A stretch of 64,000 nt of DNA. It comes from Lasiosphaeris hirsuta. Lineage: Eukaryota > Ascomycota > Sordariomycetes > Sordariales > Lasiosphaeriaceae. The position numbers were made by a program, and so were the translations under genes. This document shows, piece by piece, positions 1 through 11,781 of the stretch. Every line of letters starts with the position of its first letter. Position 1 is the first letter of the stretch. The DNA lies in assembly GCA_030549175.1 (NCBI GenBank), contig JAUKUA010000005.1, forward strand, positions 3,286,001 through 3,350,000. Reading direction: 5' to 3'. The notes under the pieces were generated by a model. The model had not been told where the DNA came from. It searched no databases and was given only the letters and a program-made list of their open reading frames with translations.

Positions 1-273
1 GCGTTCGATGACGATGATAGCGGCCAGATTGACCCCACCGAGCTTCGTGACGCGATGCTCCACACGGCGCCAGATCCAGGCGAGCGGGCACTAACAGCGT
101 CCGAAATTGACAAGGTCATGAACGGCTTCACAGCGCGGAGAGCGTTCACGAAGAGCAAGGCTAGTAACCTGGGCAAGCGTGGCGAGGTGTTTAAATACCA
201 GGACTTCGTAACATCGGTGGTTGGCGGGAATGGGGGGGCCGATCAAGCCTCTGAGGATTCGGAAGACGTCTAA
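1..273 (+). CDS. EF-hand protein, C-terminal part (myosin regulatory light chain-like), cut by the window edge
   Basis: The reading frame is open from base 1 and ends at TAA 271-273. It starts inside an EF-hand loop, AFDDDDSGQIDPTELRDAML, with the Asp/Gly/Glu spacing of a calcium-binding loop. A second, degenerate EF-hand-like stretch follows, ending in FKYQDFVTSVVGG. The spacing and the FxYQxFV ending resemble fungal myosin regulatory light chains (Cdc4/MlcR type), which bind IQ motifs of myosin heavy chains during cytokinesis. A calmodulin-like protein of another family is possible. The acidic tail (ASEDSEDV) is short and probably disordered. The 5' part lies outside the window, so length and intron content cannot be judged. 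The EF-hand is clear; the light-chain assignment is inferred. Confidence 0.7.
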   Translation, partial: AFDDDDSGQIDPTELRDAMLHTAPDPGERALTASEIDKVMNGFTARRAFTKSKASNLGKRGEVFKYQDFVTSVVGGNGGADQASEDSEDV

Positions 274-2168
274 GCAGTACGAGTTATGAAAAGCAGAGTG
301 GGGGATCATCAGGCAGATTGTCAGCAACAGCATTGGGAGTGGGTTTATTGGGCGTAATGACTATGTTAGGGTTTAAAGGCATGGAGTAGGATTTGGGGGG
401 ACGCGTATCAGTTAACACGTGTAGAGCAGGGCCCGGAAACGGGGCATTTGGTGAGTGTCACATTATTGAGCTGTTACCTAGCGCCGTGGCGGTCGCATTG
501 TTGTCGCAAATTACCTACTGGGATCTGAAGCTGTTTGTCAGGTAAGGTTGGGGTCTTGTAGTGTTGCCCTCCTTCTGAAGTCTCCGCTGCTGCGCATAGA
601 TGATCATGGCAGCGACCAAGTTTGAGAGTTTGGATTTCTCGGGAAATGGTTGCCGCCAGGCATGAATCCTTACCTGGCACAAGGCACCCAAGGCTGCCAA
701 TGGAGGACTGCGGAGAGGAAAAGGATGAAGGAAGCCAGCCTCGTAATGTCCGGCTCCGACCGCGGGCCGCTGCGACCCATAGAAGCTTCTCGAAATCGCA
801 ATGGCCGTGCTTGGCTAATGACTGGTTAAGGCGATAATCTTCGTTGTCTGAATTCTTCAGCGGCTAAAGGGGGTGGCAGGCCTCAAGAAGCAAGGGCTCG
901 GAAGCACCCGCCTCCCGCGGCAGCTGGCCAGGTTTTGGTCAGCCGGCTTTTTGCTAGCGACTAACTGGGCCAGCAGAACCCCCAGTCCGCCCAGACCGAC
1001 CAGTGTTGACAGAAACCGTCCGCATGGGATGGAAGCTGCCAACGCTACCCTTCCATTATGAGGTTCCTCTGAGTGTTCAGTGGAACGGGACAGTTGTTGT
1101 TGTTTGCGCTGCGCTAGGGGGACCTCAGCAGAGTCGCACAGAGAACAATGGCGAGGCAAGCAGACATGGCAACGGCCCCGATCGACTGGTCGGCAATGCA
1201 GCACAAGTTGTAAACAAGGCAGCGCTCTGGCAGGCCAGGCATTGGTTGGGCGACACGCTGGAACGCCGTCTAGGCCTTTTCTTTGGCGGGTTTGGCGGGC
1301 AATGCGGGGGGGGGGGGCAGATCCGTGTCGAATCGACATGCTGCGTGGCGTCAAAATGCCCGGGGCGCAGGTACACGCTACCTGAAGCTGGTCAAATGGG
1401 CGAATGACTTTCTTTTGCGTCCCAAATTTCCAGAGAAACCCCAGCCAGCTCATATTTTCTTCGAATCGCAATTCAAAAGACGCAAGAGGCTCCGTGATTT
1501 GTCTGAGGGCTGAGAAACGCTCTAAACCCCTTTGCACTTGCCAGAGTCGGTTGCCAGAGCGTGTAGGGTTGATCGGTCTGCTGCCTTCCGCGTTCCTCGA
1601 CATTTTTTTCTGACAGAACACTGAACCCTCGCCGACCTCCCGACTTCCCGCACCCGCACCGCACGAGCAGCCCCAGACCCCAGAGCAGCTCCAGAGCACA
1701 GCGCAGAGCCAAGGCAGACCGCAGAGCAAACGCACGACCTGGCCACCCCGATCCGCAATCCGCAATCCGCCGTTCAAAATTTCGAGTGTCGTGTGCGCTG
1801 TGCTGCGAGAATAAGAAAATAGGGCAGTCGCCTGCGAACGTGCAAAGTGCGCCGCCAGTGCCATCCATTCTAAACCAGAAGGCGACCTGCGAGGTCCACA
1901 CCCCCAGCTGCCGATACCGACAGGACGAGCCGACGCTGGAAGCAGAGAGAGTCAGAGAGAGGGATACCTGGCTGCTCGGTACCGCTGCCCCGAACCCACC
2001 CGCCAATTTCTGCCTTTATGCAGCACCCTTCCAACAAAGCCTGACCTTGCTCGGAAGTCACGGCGTCGACCTTCGTTTGGCGGACCCTACCGCATATAAC
2101 AATCCCGCACCCAAAAATCGCAAATCGCAGACGGACGGCTTTTTTAAGGCTCGCCCCAGTCCACCTCA
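274..2168. other. Intergenic region, no supported gene
   Basis: This 1.9 kb holds the 3' flank of the EF-hand gene and the promoter and 5' UTR of the DNAJC7-like gene. A G10 tract lies near 1309-1318 and a pyrimidine/CA-rich stretch near 1620-1760. Several open frames of up to 335 codons exist on both strands, but they overlap one another and show no recognisable domain or codon pattern. I see no tRNA or repeat here. Confidence 0.6.
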
Positions 2169-4559
2169 ATGAAGTTTTTCTCCAAAAAAAGTTCTAAGAA
2201 GCCCAACTCCGTTGACGAGGAGGACGAGGAACCCGAAGTTTTCACCGACACGCAGCCTCCTTCGCCCACCAAGTCGTCCCAACCGCCCAACAAACCACTA
2301 CCGCCTGGCCCGCAATCTGCGCCCTCGACATCGACTTCCCGCACTTCGTCTGTAAAGTCACAACGACCCGACTCGTTGTCGTCTCGCGAGGCCACTAAGC
2401 CGCCGCGCACCTCGCGCAGCTTTGCGCGCCACGCCACCGATCCAGGCTCCGGTTCCTCATCCTCTCGCCGGAAAAAGATCGACCCCGACACGCATCCTCT
2501 CAACCTCCCCCCCGAGCAGCGAAAGCGTCTGTCTGCCCTATCCGCTATGAGCGCCCGCAATTCAATGGACGTCGATAAGGAACCCGTCAACGGAGGTACC
2601 AACACCCCCTCCTCCCCTCCCCCGCAGCCGCAGCAACCCCAGCCGCAGCAGCAGCAGCCTTCCTCGTCGTCGTCGTCGTCGTCGCAGAATCAGCAGCAGA
2701 CCCAGCAGCCGCAGCCGCAGCAGCAGCAGCCCCCCCAACCCCAGCCGCAGAGTCATCCACAGCAGCAAACCCACCCCCTCCACCATCACCATGCGCACCA
2801 GAAGCCGCCTACACCGGCTCACACCTCTTCCTTTACAGTGCCCGTGACCAACGGAACAGATGCATCGGCTAAAGGTCCTGTCGACGAGCAAGTCCCCCCT
2901 CCCCCGCCCCACCGGTCGCAGCCTGCCAGCCCGACCCAGACCGCGGCGGAGGATGCTGAGAACTATAAGAATGAGGGCAATAAATACTTCAAGCAGAAGG
3001 ATTACACCAGTGCAATTGAGTTTTATACCAAAGGTAAATCCCCATGTCTTCTGTCTAGTATATCCCATGTGCTTACGCAGAATGGCAGCCGTCGTCTTGC
3101 AACCTGGCTCGGCAACCTATCTTGGCAACCGAGCTGCCGCTTTCATGAGTGCTGGCAAATATTCCGAGGCTCTGGATGATTGCAAGCGGGCAGCAGATCT
3201 TGAGCCCCAAACCAAGATTCTGCTTCGTCTAGCTCGCATCTACACAAGCCTCGGCCGGCCTGAGGAAGCAATTGCTACGTTTAACCGTGTGCACCCCCCG
3301 CCGTCGGCTAGGGACACAGCCCCTGCAAGAGAGATGCTCCACCACATCAGGGCGGCACAATCAGCGTTGAGAGACGGCACCGCGGCTTCCATGGTTCTGC
3401 ACCCCCTTGATATGGCTGAGAAGCTCCTTGGCGTTGGGGCGTCCAAGCCCAGAAAGTGGCAACTGATGCGGGGAGGGGCACTGCTCAAGATGGGTGATGC
3501 CAACTCCCTAGGAGAAGCACAGAATATCTCCATGTCACTCCTTCGTGGTAATAACCAGGACCCCGAGGCCTTGGTACTTCGGGGCCGCGCGCTATACGCA
3601 CAAGGAGAGAACGACAAGGCGATCCAGCACTTCCGGAAAGCAGTCAGCTGCGATCCTGATTACAAGGATGCCGTGAAGTGGCTCAAGACTGTCCGTGAAC
3701 TCGACCGTGTCAAGGAGGAAGGTAACCAGGAGTACAAAGCCGGCCGCTTCCAGAACGCAGTAGACAAGTATTCTGCTGCCTTGGAAGTGGACCCGTCCAA
3801 CCGAGGAACAAACGCCAAGATTTTCATAAATAGAGCGCTGTGCCGCATCAAGCTTAAGCAGTACGATGATGCCATCGCTGACTGTGACCGGGCTTGGAGC
3901 TTGGACCCTCACTATCTCAAGGCTCGCAGAACCAAGGCGGCCGCGCTTGGTCACGCTGAGAAGTGGGAAGACTCTGTCCGCGAGTGGAAGGCGATCCAAG
4001 AGTTGGATCCAGAGGACCGGGCAATTGCAAAAGAGATCCGAAAGGCAGAGCTCGAGCTGAAGAAGGCGCAAAGAAAGGATTACTACAAGATCTTAGGTCT
4101 GGAGAAGACGGCAGACGAGAACCAGATCAAGAAGGCCTACCGGAAACTCGCCATTGTTCACCACCCGGACAAGAACCCTGGAGACGAGAACGCCGAAGCT
4201 CGCTTCAAGGATATCAGCGAAGCCTATGAGACGCTGAGTGATCCTCAGTACGTCCCTCCCCTTGGTCTTTAGCGGATTGGTTCTCGGGCTAACAGGAATG
4301 TAGGAAACGTGCCCGGTACGATAGTGGAGACGACATAGACATGTCGGACATGTTCGGTGGAGGCGGCATGGGTGGCATGGGCGGTGGCATCGACCCCGAG
4401 ATTCTGTTCTCAATGATGGGTGGTGGTGGAGGACCCTTCGGAGGCGGAGGCGGCTTTGGAGGCGGTGGTGGTGGCTTCTCGTTCCAGAACGGCGGCGGAG
4501 GCGGCCAGCGGCGCCCTGGGGGGGCCAACTTCTCGTCCCAAGGATTCCATTACCCATGA
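2169..4559 (+). CDS. TPR and J-domain co-chaperone (DNAJC7/TPR2-like)
   Basis: Predicted exons are 2169-3033, 3089-4247 and 4304-4559, giving 759 residues. Both junctions restore the family reading (..FYTKAVVLQPG.. and ..[15 protein letters not shown]..). The first about 260 residues are a low-complexity Pro/Gln/Ser-rich leader with polyQ and polyS. TPR repeats start near residue 263 ([20 protein letters not shown]) and run to about 610 in two blocks. A J domain follows at about 620-687 with HPD at 647-649. The C-terminus is Gly-rich. DNAJC7/Tpr2 proteins bind Hsp70 and Hsp90 through the TPRs and stimulate Hsp70 ATPase through the J domain, in cytosol and nucleus. The long polar leader is longer than in animal homologues. 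The ATG at 2169 is the first in frame after a pyrimidine-rich leader. The frame continues open for 97 codons after the TGA (next entry). Confidence 0.9.
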
Positions 4560-4853
4560 CAATCCGAAGAGGGGGGGGCAACCGACAACGACGAGCACGG
4601 AGACGAGACTGATTCCGAGGCGAACAATCGAACCCGGTATCGGGACCGATCCCAGACGGGCGGGAGTGGTGTCAATGCAGCTTGGAGAGATGAGGCGACC
4701 GAGGCGAGGAATAGGTGGCTGGATCAGCTGCGTCGTGTCGGGCTTCTATTTACGGCTGCCGTTGTCCTACTCCCTCCATATCTTGTGGGATCACTCGTCC
4801 TAGCCGCCAGCGTGGTGTACATTTGCATGGCGGCGATTAGGTCGGTCAGGTCT
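4560..4853 (+). other. In-frame open extension after the DNAJC7-like stop codon, encoding hydrophobic segments
   Basis: Directly after TGA 4557-4559 the same frame stays open for 97 codons to TAA 4851-4853. The translation has an acidic linker (TDNDEHGDETDSEANN), an amphipathic stretch (AWRDEATEARNRWLDQLRRV) and a hydrophobic region of about 34 residues (GLLFTAAVVLLPPYLVGSLV onward), followed by basic residues. The only Met lies in the last ten residues, so it is not a normal separate ORF. It could be a stop-readthrough extension, a tail lost by a recent nonsense change, or chance. No splice pair that skips the TGA is convincing. Confidence 0.4.
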
Positions 4854-6125
4854 TAAGCTAGTCGGATTAACCTGGAAGAGGAGGATGTGGAGACCCCACG
4901 GAATCGCACGTTGCATCAAAAAGAGATTGGCTTTTCGGCATAGAGACTACTGGTCATTTTTGAGGTCATTTTACTTATGTTTTTTATTACCCTACCGCAC
5001 AACCCATCACATTGAAGGAGGCGTTGGCTGGATCATAATATTTCGAACACCTGCGGGGACCCCGTGGTCGGCATTTCGTTTTGATAAGCTGCCCGCATTG
5101 GCATGCCGCAGATAGAGAAGTCACTTTGACATGATGAGCCCTTGGGCCTTAGAAGAAGAGATGGGGGAAGCTGGTCCCGGAAGGGCTTGAGGGGCTTCCA
5201 TTATCTTAGGAAACCGATGGGCAAGCCTCAAACCCCGGTTTAGGACAGAGTTTGCTGTCTGTTTTCGGGGGAGGTCCGTCATGATTGCACTCTTGGTCAC
5301 GACTGGGGAGGGGGGTCAATCTGTAGATGGTGGGTAGGTAGCGGATAATGGAGTTGAGTTTCTTTCTGAATATTATTGTGACGTGATACATGGGGTGAGG
5401 TCGGTGTCGCGAGTGCCACAGTCTGAACTGAGTGGACGATGACGGCGGCCCGATTCTAGCCACTGCAGCCGGGTGGTCTGGCGTCTGGCCCTCGGTCGGG
5501 ACGGACCTCGACTTCAAGGATGCGTTGTGGCGCACACAGGTACACCTTCGGTGAGGGGCAGATATCAGGCAGTGGCCAAGGCTGCCCGGCGGGCAATGGT
5601 GGGGCATGTACATGTGTCAAGTACCCAGGGGTAGGTGACACGGGCACGGACCATCGCAGAGATCCGGGGTTTGGCCGTCCGTGTGCTAGTTTTGACCGTC
5701 GGCCCAGCAGAAGAGCTTTGACCCCTGCTCGAAATTTGGAGGCCACGATTCACTTGCCAAAGCCGCAACTGTCCCCTGTGGAAGCCGCCACATTGCATGA
5801 TTGTTGCCCTGGCGCGCACCTCATTCCTTGACAACGTCCGCTACCTCCCTAATACGCTGCTGAACGCCCACTGCTTGCGGCACTCGATCTTTTTGCTCTC
5901 TTCACTTCTAATACGCGTAGTTGTTGGCCGATGCTTGAAACAGAAGCACAAGGAGCAAAAGACGCACGAGCTCTCTCCTGCCCACCGGTTCCCACCCAAC
6001 TGCACCTGGCAGCCGCAAGTCCCGTCTTGAGCTAGCTGGTCGCTAGCCATCTCGACCGTTTTTTCCTTGTCTGGCCGTGTCGCAGCGTATAGGCAAATCG
6101 GTGCCCGCCCAGTCGACCGCTCGCC
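4854..6125. other. Intergenic region between two J-domain genes
   Basis: This stretch holds the 3' flank of the DNAJC7-like gene and the promoter and 5' UTR of SEC63. Short ORFs on both strands around 5206-5834 overlap each other and match nothing I recognise. No repeat or RNA gene is seen. Confidence 0.6.
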
Positions 6126-8309
6126 ATGAGCACCGACTACGCCTACGACGAGGAGGGCTACCTATGGCCCTTCTTCGTCTTCACCCTCGCCCTCATCGTC
6201 ACCATCCCCCTCACGTTCACCCTCGTGAACAAGTCGCGCGACCCCTCGGCCGCCTTCAAGCGGGTCCAGACACACTACAAACACACCCATACCGAGCTAG
6301 TGGATACGCTGCGCAAGCAGGAGAAGCGCAAGGACCGTAAGATATGGCTGGCCCTCCTGGTAGTTGGCGGATGGGCCGTTATGGGCTACATGCTCTACCT
6401 GATCAACACGACCGAGGCGCCCACACATAAGCTGTGGAACCCCTACGACATACTCAAGATCTCCGAGACAGCCACTGAGAAGCAGATCAAGAGCCACTAT
6501 AAGAAACTCTCGCTCAAGTTCCACCCCGACAAGGCTAAGCCAGACCTGTCCAAGAACGAGACAATCGACGACCTCAATGCCCGCTATGTCGAGATCTCCA
6601 AGGCCTACCAGGCGCTGACGGACGAGGAGGTCCGCAACAACTATATCCAGTACGGCAACCCCGATGGCAAGCAGGGGTACAGCATCAACATTGCCTTGCC
6701 TAAGATCATTGTATCGGATGGTAATGGCAAATATGTTGTCCTGCTCTACTCGGTTCTTTTCGGCGTTCTCCTGCCCTACCTGGTCGGATCCTGGTGGTAT
6801 GGTACGCTGAGGCGCTCCAAGGAGGGTGCGCTCATGGAGAGCGCCAACCGCCTGTTCCGTGAATACAAGGAGGGCATCGACGAGGGGGGTGTCATCGCCG
6901 CCCTCAGCACTGGCCAAGAGTACGAGGAGCTGCTAAAGGGCGACAAGGCCGACACCGGTCTTGCCAAGATCGAATCGAGACTTCTGGCCGAGGGCAAGCT
7001 CTCGCCTGTGGCGGGAGGTCTATCTGTTAAGGACAAGGAAAGACTGCAGGATTTGGAGAGCGGCCCGCAACGAAAAGCATTGGCGCTACTCTGGGCTTAC
7101 CTGGGACGCATCGAACTCGACGACGCTGCCCTGAACAAGGCCAAGTTTGAAGTTGCGCCTATCGCCCAATCTCTGAACAAGTCCTTTACCGCCATTGCTC
7201 TTGCATACATGAACACGGCCCCTCTCTTGGCTTCTTACTACGCTAGCCAGCTTCTAATTCAGGCTCTCCCGCCAAAGGCCTCGCCGCTTCTCCAACTACC
7301 ATACTTCGGCCCCAAGGTCGTGAAGGCTATCGAGGGTGATTCTAGAGTCCACACAACGGTACAGAGCTTCATGGACAGGCCAGATTCGAAGCGGCGCAGT
7401 CTAGCGGTCGGTAAGGGTCTTCTCACAGAAGATCAATACAAGGAAGCCGTTGGCGTCGCCAAGCAACTGCCGTACCTCCGCGTGGCCAAGGCATATTTCA
7501 AGGTAACGGGCGAGCGATACATTATCCCGTCTTCGCTCGTGACGCTTGTGGTCAAGGGACGCTTCGTACCCCCAGGAAGTGAGAGTGTGCCGGCAGTAGA
7601 AGAGCTCGACTTGGAGGATGTAGATCCGGCCGAGGACGATCTGGACGCCATTCTGGGCCGCAAGGCCAAGCAGCAGGTTGGCAAGGATGAGAAGGGTCGG
7701 CCGATCATGGCGGCGGTCGAGAGTGACCCCATCTTCCCGCCCCTCGCCCACGCGCCGTATCTGGCGCGCGACCACAGCCCCAGGTGGCATGTATTTCTGA
7801 CAGATTCCAAGCAAGGCCGCGTGGCGGTGCCGCCATTCACCTTTGCTCAGTTTGACCGGCCAGTGTTTGAGGCGGACGGCAAGACGCCCACGTTTGCCAT
7901 GCAGACGCTCAAGGCGCAGTTCCAGGCGCCGCCCCAGGCTGGACACTACACCTTTGTTATGCACGTTGTGTGCGACAGCTATGTTGGGTTTGATACCAAG
8001 ATGGAGGTGACCCTGATCGTCGAGGAGGCGAGCAAGGCTGAGGAGATGACGGATGAAGAGGAGATCAGCGAGCCTGAAGAGGGTGAGTTTTCCTGGTTTT
8101 CTGAGTTGAGAGAGTGATAAGAATGCTAACAATTTGTGATAGACTCAATCGCTGGCATCATGAATGCTGCCAAGGGCGGCGCACCGCCGACAAAGGTTGT
8201 CAAGAAGAGGAAAGAGAAGGACGAGGAAGACTCGGATGAGGAAAGCGGGACAGAAGAGGAGGAGGATGATACTAGCGACACGAATACAGATACCGAGGCA
8301 GAGGATTAG
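6126..8309 (+). CDS. sec63: ER protein-translocation protein Sec63
   Basis: Predicted exons are 6126-8082 and 8143-8309 (intron gtgagt...ctaac...gatag), giving 707 residues. Sec63 is the ER-membrane J protein of the Sec62/63 complex. It recruits Kar2/BiP to the Sec61 channel for post-translational import. Visible features are a short lumenal N-terminus, transmembrane segments at about 14-34 and 73-93, a lumenal J domain at about 105-185 with HPD at 133-135, a third transmembrane segment at about 204-226, the long cytosolic Brl region with its Ig-like part (..HYTFVMHVVCDSYVGFD..), and a very acidic tail encoded mainly by exon 2. The acidic tail matches the Sec62-binding end known in yeast. Length and order are standard. 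The ATG at 6126 gives the expected N-terminus (MSTDYAYDEEGYLWPFF). Confidence 0.97.
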
Positions 8310-8719
8310 ACATTCGGTAGATGCTTGGTGTTTATACCGTACATTGTAACACCATCAGCTTCTCTCTCAGTCATGTTTTGGTTTTTTACAACTGGCGGCG
8401 TTCACATCGCCTGAGGAGAGAAGAACTTTGTATTTAACAAGACAAAAGTGGCCATGGGCTATATTGGCGTTGCTGAGACATGGGTATTATACTTTTTTTT
8501 TTACGGAGAATACGGGAGGGGGGTGGAAGAGGATTAAGCCAGCGTTTTGAACATTTTTCCCTTTCAGTGACTCGAGCAGACGTGAAGGAACCTCGGGAGG
8601 AAGGGAGGGGGAGGGAGAAAGGGAGTATTTAATGGCCACACACCCACACACAAAAATTAAGCTATCATCTAACAAAAGAACAATTTAAATTTTAAATAAA
8701 AAAAACACTGGATGTACGA
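8310..8719. other. 3' flank of SEC63, A/T-rich
   Basis: About 400 bp with purine-rich and A/T-rich runs (poly-T near 8491, poly-A near 8698). No gene is visible. It separates SEC63 from the tRNA-Thr gene on the opposite strand. Confidence 0.5.
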
Positions 8720-8815
8720 GCCCACTCCCAGAGTCGAACTGAGGACCTCATCATGTATCAGTAGACATATCGAAAGATATACTAGTGATGCGCTCTACCA
8801 CTGAGCTAAGCGGGC
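8720..8815 (-). tRNA. tRNA-Thr (anticodon AGT) with a 25-nt intron
   Basis: The minus strand folds as a cloverleaf. A 7-bp acceptor stem pairs GCCCGCT with AGTGGGC, the D arm is GCTC/GAGC, the anticodon stem is CATCA/TGATG and the T arm contains TTCGACT. Loop order C-T-AGT-A gives anticodon AGT (complement of 8781-8783). Exons are 8780-8815 and 8720-8754. The intron 8755-8779 sits one base after the anticodon, the canonical eukaryotic position, and contains a stretch complementary to the anticodon region. The mature length is 71 nt before CCA addition. All arms pair well, so it looks functional. Confidence 0.93.
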
Positions 8816-9226
8816 GGTGTGGATCATTTCGATGGAAAACTGACTCCTTCCAGCTGCATACCAGCCACTGCGCTCACCTGAATTGGAGAGATTGGAGATT
8901 TCGGTAAGGTATCCACAATATATTACTAAAGAAACACTTGGCAAGAATAAACGGGGTGGATGCAGATGCGGCAATGCTCTCAGAATGCAACCAGAATACA
9001 TACATCACGATAATCAAACCCATCCACCCTACGCCCCACCAACTAGACTTATTCCTACACATACATGATTTGTTATCCCAGACACAGCAGTCGACCCTCT
9101 CTAATAATTCTTCTGACTGCATCGTCCTGTCATCAAGGCGGTCCAGTCCCTCTCCGACCCCCTTTTCCTCTTCCAATGAACCCTCCTATCCGTCCATCCA
9201 TCCATCCATCCGTCGTTATAACACGT
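8816..9226. other. Short intergenic region
   Basis: It lies between the tRNA and the 3' end of the GOST-type gene. A short (TCCA)n microsatellite lies near 9190-9213. No gene is seen. Confidence 0.5.
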
Positions 9227-11177
9227 CTATTTCCTTCCTCTTACTAGACGCTCATCCTCATCGCTCCCCTCATCATCGGAGAACTTATCTCCGTCTTCAC
9301 CAACGGCGAAGATAGTCTCGCCGTCGAGTGAATCCCGCGGCGGGCTCACCGCTCTCCGCTGCTGCGATGTACCAACAGTGCTATATCGCTGCTGCTGTAC
9401 ACTCCCGCTTCCACCGTTTACTGATGTGACCCCCTCTGAAGCCCCATCTTGCTGTCCCGCCGTCTTGGAACCAACACGCGCCTCCTCGTCGTCCGAATCA
9501 TCGGGTGCGCCAATGTCGAGGTTGGCAATCTCGAAAGTACCATCATCCTCCTGAGCGATCTCGTCGCTCATGGCGAAGCGGCGATTGTTGGCAGTGGGCC
9601 GCCAGACATAGGCAACCCAGGCCACGTCGGCAAAGTAGACGAGGTTGAGCCAGCCGTCGAGGATGAACCACCGGCTCTTCCAGTGGAAGGGCACGTAGCC
9701 CGGGTCGCGCGCTGACGCGAACGAGAACGAGTTGAAGAAGAAGAAGGCGAAGATGACGAGAATCGAGATGAGGATGCACCACCACAACTTGCGGTACATG
9801 GCCTCCTTGACGTGCTGCTTGCGCTCGCGCAGATCCTTAAGTGTGAAGTTGAGCGAGTTGAGCGTCCAAACGTAGAATGCGGTCAAGGTAGCAGCGAGGG
9901 GCAGTACGATGAGGAGCACAAACGGCCCTGCATCGTCCGGGGTCACGAGCAGACTCGTAACGGCGTAGATAATTCCGAACACAAAGTGCACGATGGCGAG
10001 CCAGCGCACGTAGATCATGGTCTTGCCGAGAGTCGGCTTCACCACGCCGTATCCCATGCAGACGATGAGAAGCAGGAAGAAGGAGAACGAGTTGCGCGCC
10101 GCATTAAGGACGGCGACCACGACCAGAAGGACTCGGGAGCCCACGTTGGACCCGTGTCTGTTGAGGTAGTCTAGAGGAGTCTTTAGTTAGTATAGGGTAT
10201 GGGGTTCATGGGATCGGAGCGCGTACCATAGAAGCCCCATGTCATGAGCATCTCAAGCACCAAGAAGATGAGAATAGCTGTGATGTAGTTTTGCACAGCC
10301 ACTAAGCCTGGTTAGCTATGATCTCCCGAGCTACGGCGCCACTGGTGAACCTACAGATGTCGGCACGATGCTGGAAGTAGAGGAACCCCCAGAACCTGCG
10401 ACTGTCAGCTCTCTTTCACATTTTCTGCATATCCAGGGGGTACCTACACCAACACCAATGCGTAGAGAATGGTGATGCCTCCGTAAAAAGGCAGCTTGGG
10501 GATTTGGGGTCCCGGGAGCTCGCCGTAGGCGTTGCGAAACTCAACCAGAGCCTCATACTGGGTCTCGCCGGGTTGGAACGTCACAACGCAAAAGTAGCCC
10601 GTCTTGGGAATGGGATACTTGATAGGCTTCGAGTCCTTCAGGTGCATGGCCTTGGTGAGGATGATGTTGTTTGACTTTTCGGTGGCGTTGGGCGACAGAA
10701 TAAACTCTCCAATATCGGTGCTGTTGCAGTATCCGGCATCGACGTACTCGGGCTTACAGATCTCGGCCTTGTGCGACGCGCCAGGCGGCAGAACACCAAT
10801 ATAGTCCGAGTCCATCCACTCAAAGATCAAAAGGCTAACAACGGGGTCGTCTGAGGCGTCCTTGCCGACGTCGGTGAACTTGACGAGGATGAACGGATCG
10901 ACCGGGCCGCCCCAAGAGTTCTTGCTATACATGCCTGGGAACAGCAACGTTAGCCGGGGGGTATCGCGAGATCAGGAAGGATGATGAGCATACCCTCGCA
11001 TCGTTGCCGGTTGTCGGCTGTGTTATCCTGGATTGGAGCAACTAATCAGTCTTTGCTCCATCACCGTCGCACTCCTCAGACAGGACCCAGTGCAGAACCC
11101 ACCAATTTGACTTCCAGTGCCTGGGCGGTCCATGCGGACAGCAACAGCAGGAAGAAGGCTTGTGTCCAGCTCCTCAT
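9227..11177 (-). CDS. GOST-family (Ptm1-like) seven-transmembrane protein
   Basis: Predicted exons on the minus strand are 11177-11103, 11027-10994, 10934-10448, 10395-10355, 10301-10227 and 10170-9227, giving 551 residues. All five introns are GT-AG and the phases join correctly. Residues 1-20 form a signal peptide (MRSWTQAFFLLLLSAWTAQA). A lumenal domain of about 190 residues follows, then seven hydrophobic segments, then an acidic, Ser/Gln-rich cytosolic tail. Motifs such as ..YFQHRADI.., NYITAILIFL and WGFYDYLNRHGS are typical of the fungal Ptm1/YHL017W and GOST family. Members sit in Golgi or endosomal membranes and act in trafficking; ligands are unknown. The gene is divergent from the PPIL2-like gene and shares its upstream region. 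Confidence 0.92.
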
Positions 11178-11781
11178 TGCGAGATGCGGTGCTGTGTTTC
11201 GCCGGCGCGGCGTCGGGTTGAGGCTGGCGCGATGGGACGTCTCCGAGACGTGTTCGTTGTTTGGACCAAAAAGCAGGGCGATGCTGCAACTCTCAAGAAC
11301 AAGAGCAGGATGCGGAATGCGACATGGGTCCGCCTTCTGTTGAGAGGCTTTGGCGTGTTAAACGGTAGCCCAATTGCTTACGGGCGAGAGGGGCCAAGGC
11401 TTGGGTTTTGGGTTGTTAAAGAACACGAGAGCCTCACTTGTCGAGGTCGAAGCTTCAAATTGTCGGTCGGTGCATAGCATGTTGCATATAGCGTAATGCC
11501 CCGGCAAAAAGCTGGCTTTCGATTGCGCAGAGGGACCCGCAGCCCGACGCCACGCACTGCGGAGTACGCACACCTGGCACGTCTGGTCTTGCACGGGCCA
11601 GGTCGCTGCAGCAGCTGAGGCTGCTAGGCGGACTAGGCCACCCCCTGCAGCCATCGTGCAAATCACCACTAGGAATTTACTGATAAGATAGGCGAGCGCA
11701 GGACATCATCGGCGAACCTGGTGCTGCAACGCGACGAGCGACGCTGCAACCTTTTTAGGTCTCTCCAACACCACAGCCAGG
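11178..11781. promoter_or_regulatory. Shared divergent promoter region
   Basis: These 604 bases separate the start of the GOST-type gene (minus) from the start of the cyclophilin gene (plus), so they must contain both promoters. I see no TATA box placed clearly for either gene and no repeat. Overlapping short ORFs are not supported. Confidence 0.5.

Noticed and set aside
857..1864. 335-codon open frame on the minus strand
   Set aside because: No recognisable domain, Cys/Arg/Gly-rich low-quality composition, overlaps several other frames of similar length, and lies in the promoter side of the DNAJC7-like gene.
2562..3068. 168-codon minus-strand frame opposite the DNAJC7-like leader
   Set aside because: It is the antisense shadow of the polyQ/polyS/Pro-rich coding region (Arg/Leu/Gly runs).
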